Shown here: positions 63,071 to 64,000 of the stretch, piece by piece | Layout of the letters: the number at the start of each line of letters is the position of its first letter | Numbering within the stretch: the first letter of the stretch is position 1 | NCBI GenBank assembly: GCA_035771175.1 | Contig: JAYMFD010001271.1 | Span: 1,798,001 to 1,862,000 of the forward strand | DNA: 64,000 bases | Origin: Paratinospora sagittata | Lineage: Eukaryota > Streptophyta > Magnoliopsida > Ranunculales > Menispermaceae | Direction: 5' to 3' | Translations under genes and position numbers: made by a program | Notes under the pieces: model-generated | What the model saw: the letters and a program-made list of their open reading frames with translations, nothing else | Databases searched by the model: none | Told to the model about the DNA's origin: nothing

Positions 63071-64000
63071 TCTTAAGTGTTAAAATATTTGTTTTTCCAA
63101 AATTGGGCTATCCACCACTGTGCCGAAATTTTACAAAAGGTAATAGCGCACTATCAGTGTTGATAGCACGCTGATAGGGTTGAATAACCAAAATCAAATT
63201 TTCCACAAAATTGCCTACAACGCGCTATCCCTTTTGATAACTCGCTATAAAGTAGTTACCATGATGTTTCGATTTTTACTAAAATGGGCAATAGCGTGCA
63301 ATAGGCCTAGATTGCACGCTAACGGAAAGTCCAAAAAAGTCGAGCTCTTGGGTATGTGTATATCGACTTACAATAGCCCGCTATAAGTCATTAGGGGGCA
63401 TGATACACAACCCAATTGCATGCTATCCAAGTTTGAGTTAGAAATCTCACATTTCTAACGAGAAAAACGGAGGCCCTTTCCCTTGCTCGATTTTTCCATT
63501 CCTTACACAATTTTGACGGGGAATCGTAACTGAAATATTCTCCACTAAGACATGGATGATGCCCATTGTTTCGCACGGCCAAAACAACTTTAGATTAAAC
63601 AATGTCTTGAATTCAAATCATTTCCTACTCTCTTGCTCTTTAAGCTGCAATTGCTAATTTAATAAAACACTCATTGTCTAATTTTCAAAGATTCAACACA
63701 CACGATTTCAGCAAGTTAGACTGAGCTTTCCGAAGAGTATTTCAAAAGAAGAAAGTCGTGATTCTTGCATTGCCAATAAATGCTTCGACCCGAATCAAAA
63801 TTGGAAACTGTCTTGAAGATAACTTCATTATTTAACAAGTTCTTCATTATATCCCTTTTGTGCTGAGAATTTAAGAAGCATTTCATTGTTTTAAACTGTA
63901 AGTATATGAAGTGTTCGTAGTAAGAGAACACAACACATCACCTATATTCTTTCTCTGAGAGCTACAACTAATCATCAAGAACACATCAAATTATAGCTAT
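63071..64000 (+). repeat. Satellite unit 55, cut by window end
   Basis: The first 930 bp of a unit, near copy of unit 53 at offset 2347. One A is missing in AACCAAAATCAA, and CACAATTTTGACG replaces CACAGTTTTGACG. The array clearly continues beyond 64000. Confidence 0.94.

Larger units (their letters stand above)
1..64000 (+). repeat. Satellite DNA array, ~1.18-kb monomer, 55 units
   Basis: The same sequence recurs head to tail across the whole window in one orientation. The word CCCGCTATAAGTCATTAG (or a close variant) marks every unit. The spacing between successive marks is 1165-1194 bp, except at four deletion-bearing intervals (928, 928, 1105 and 1146 bp). Most units carry single EcoRI (GAATTC), XhoI (CTCGAG) and SacI (GAGCTC) sites, so digestion should give a ~1.18-kb ladder. 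No unrelated insertion, gene or inversion was seen. The DNA is A+T-rich. The family is not recognised. The setting is inferred to be eukaryotic heterochromatin, most likely of a plant. Unit boundaries in this annotation start at TCTTAAGTG by convention; the true phase of amplification is unknown. Confidence 0.97.
12441..64000 (+). repeat. Block II satellite subfamily (units 12-55)
   Basis: From unit 12 onward the array carries ATTAGTTTTT, AATAACCAAAAATCAAAT, AAAACGGAGGCCC, CATTAGGGGGCATGA, GAACGAGGACATAT, GAAGCATTTCATTG and TTTAAGCTGCAATTG. The dyad arm reads TAGCGTGCAAT instead of TAGCGTGCTAT. Units are more alike than in block I and fall into nested multimers. Occasional units (19, 35, 39, 42) return to the ATTAATTTTT variant. 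Confidence 0.85.
59549..64000 (+). repeat. Locally homogenised tail, units 52-55
   Basis: Units 52, 53 and 55 have nearly the same head. Units 53, 54 and 55 share distal variants. The period is 1173-1174 bp throughout. This is the most uniform run by eye together with units 29-32. Confidence 0.8.

Noticed and set aside
142..63931. Open frames of 61-75 codons repeated on both strands as possible small genes
   Set aside because: They recur once per monomer in conflicting frames, shift or break with indels, vary mostly by amino-acid-changing differences, and show no recognisable domain, promoter or codon signature. They are passive features of the repeat.
1..64000. LTR retrotransposon or rDNA spacer origin of the monomer
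   Set aside because: No reverse transcriptase, integrase, primer-binding site, polypurine tract, TG...CA bounded repeats or rRNA-like segment could be recognised; origin remains open.
1..64000. CRISPR array
   Set aside because: The repeats are kilobase monomers that abut directly; there are no short direct repeats separated by unique spacers.

Overview
The whole 64 kb window is one uninterrupted tandem array of a single satellite DNA family. I count 55 head-to-tail monomers in the same orientation: 54 are whole or internally deleted, and the last is cut by the window end. Using the recurring word TCTTAAGTG as an arbitrary unit start, nearly all monomers are 1165-1194 bp, with two common lengths of 1174 and 1184 bp. 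I found no unrelated insert between 1 and 64000. I also found no protein-coding gene, rRNA, tRNA, CRISPR array, telomere repeat or intact transposable element. Reading frames of 61-75 codons recur on both strands once per monomer. I read them as by-products of a homogenised repeat, not genes.

The DNA is A+T-rich, with kb-scale monomers, internal multimers and no genes over 64 kb. This points to a eukaryotic satellite block (pericentromeric, centromeric, subtelomeric or a heterochromatic knob). A flowering plant seems the likeliest source, but this is a weak inference and I do not recognise the family.

Layout. Block I (units 1-10, about 1-11.3 kb) is the older or less homogenised part: units differ at many positions and carry block-specific variants. 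Within it, units 5-8 form a dimer repeated twice (2112 bp); every second unit lacks about 267 bp at its head junction, and that junction carries a 10-base filler. Unit 11 is a mosaic of both blocks with a 69-bp deletion. Block II (units 12-55, about 12.4-64 kb) is more uniform and shows layered higher-order structure. It holds a dimer at units 12-15 (about 2350 bp), a chimeric unit 19, units 20-24 with an intermittent 8-bp deletion, and a very recent 2357-bp tandem duplication (units 29-32). It also holds a seven-unit register (8.2-8.3 kb) at units 33-46, built partly from 4-unit and 3-unit shifts, and a locally homogenised tail at units 52-55.

Inside each monomer the first third is packed with CGCTAT/ATAGCG words and dyad symmetries, while the remainder is A+T-rich and plainer. 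Monomer length is mostly set by a 10-bp minisatellite (GCTATCCCTT-like) present in 1, 2 or 3 copies. Two dyads stand out. One is a 30-bp inverted repeat around AGGCCTAG, whose arms grow from 8 to 11 bp in block II. The other is an 8-bp-arm hairpin in the distal part of the unit. All comparisons were made by eye; exact identities need a computed alignment.
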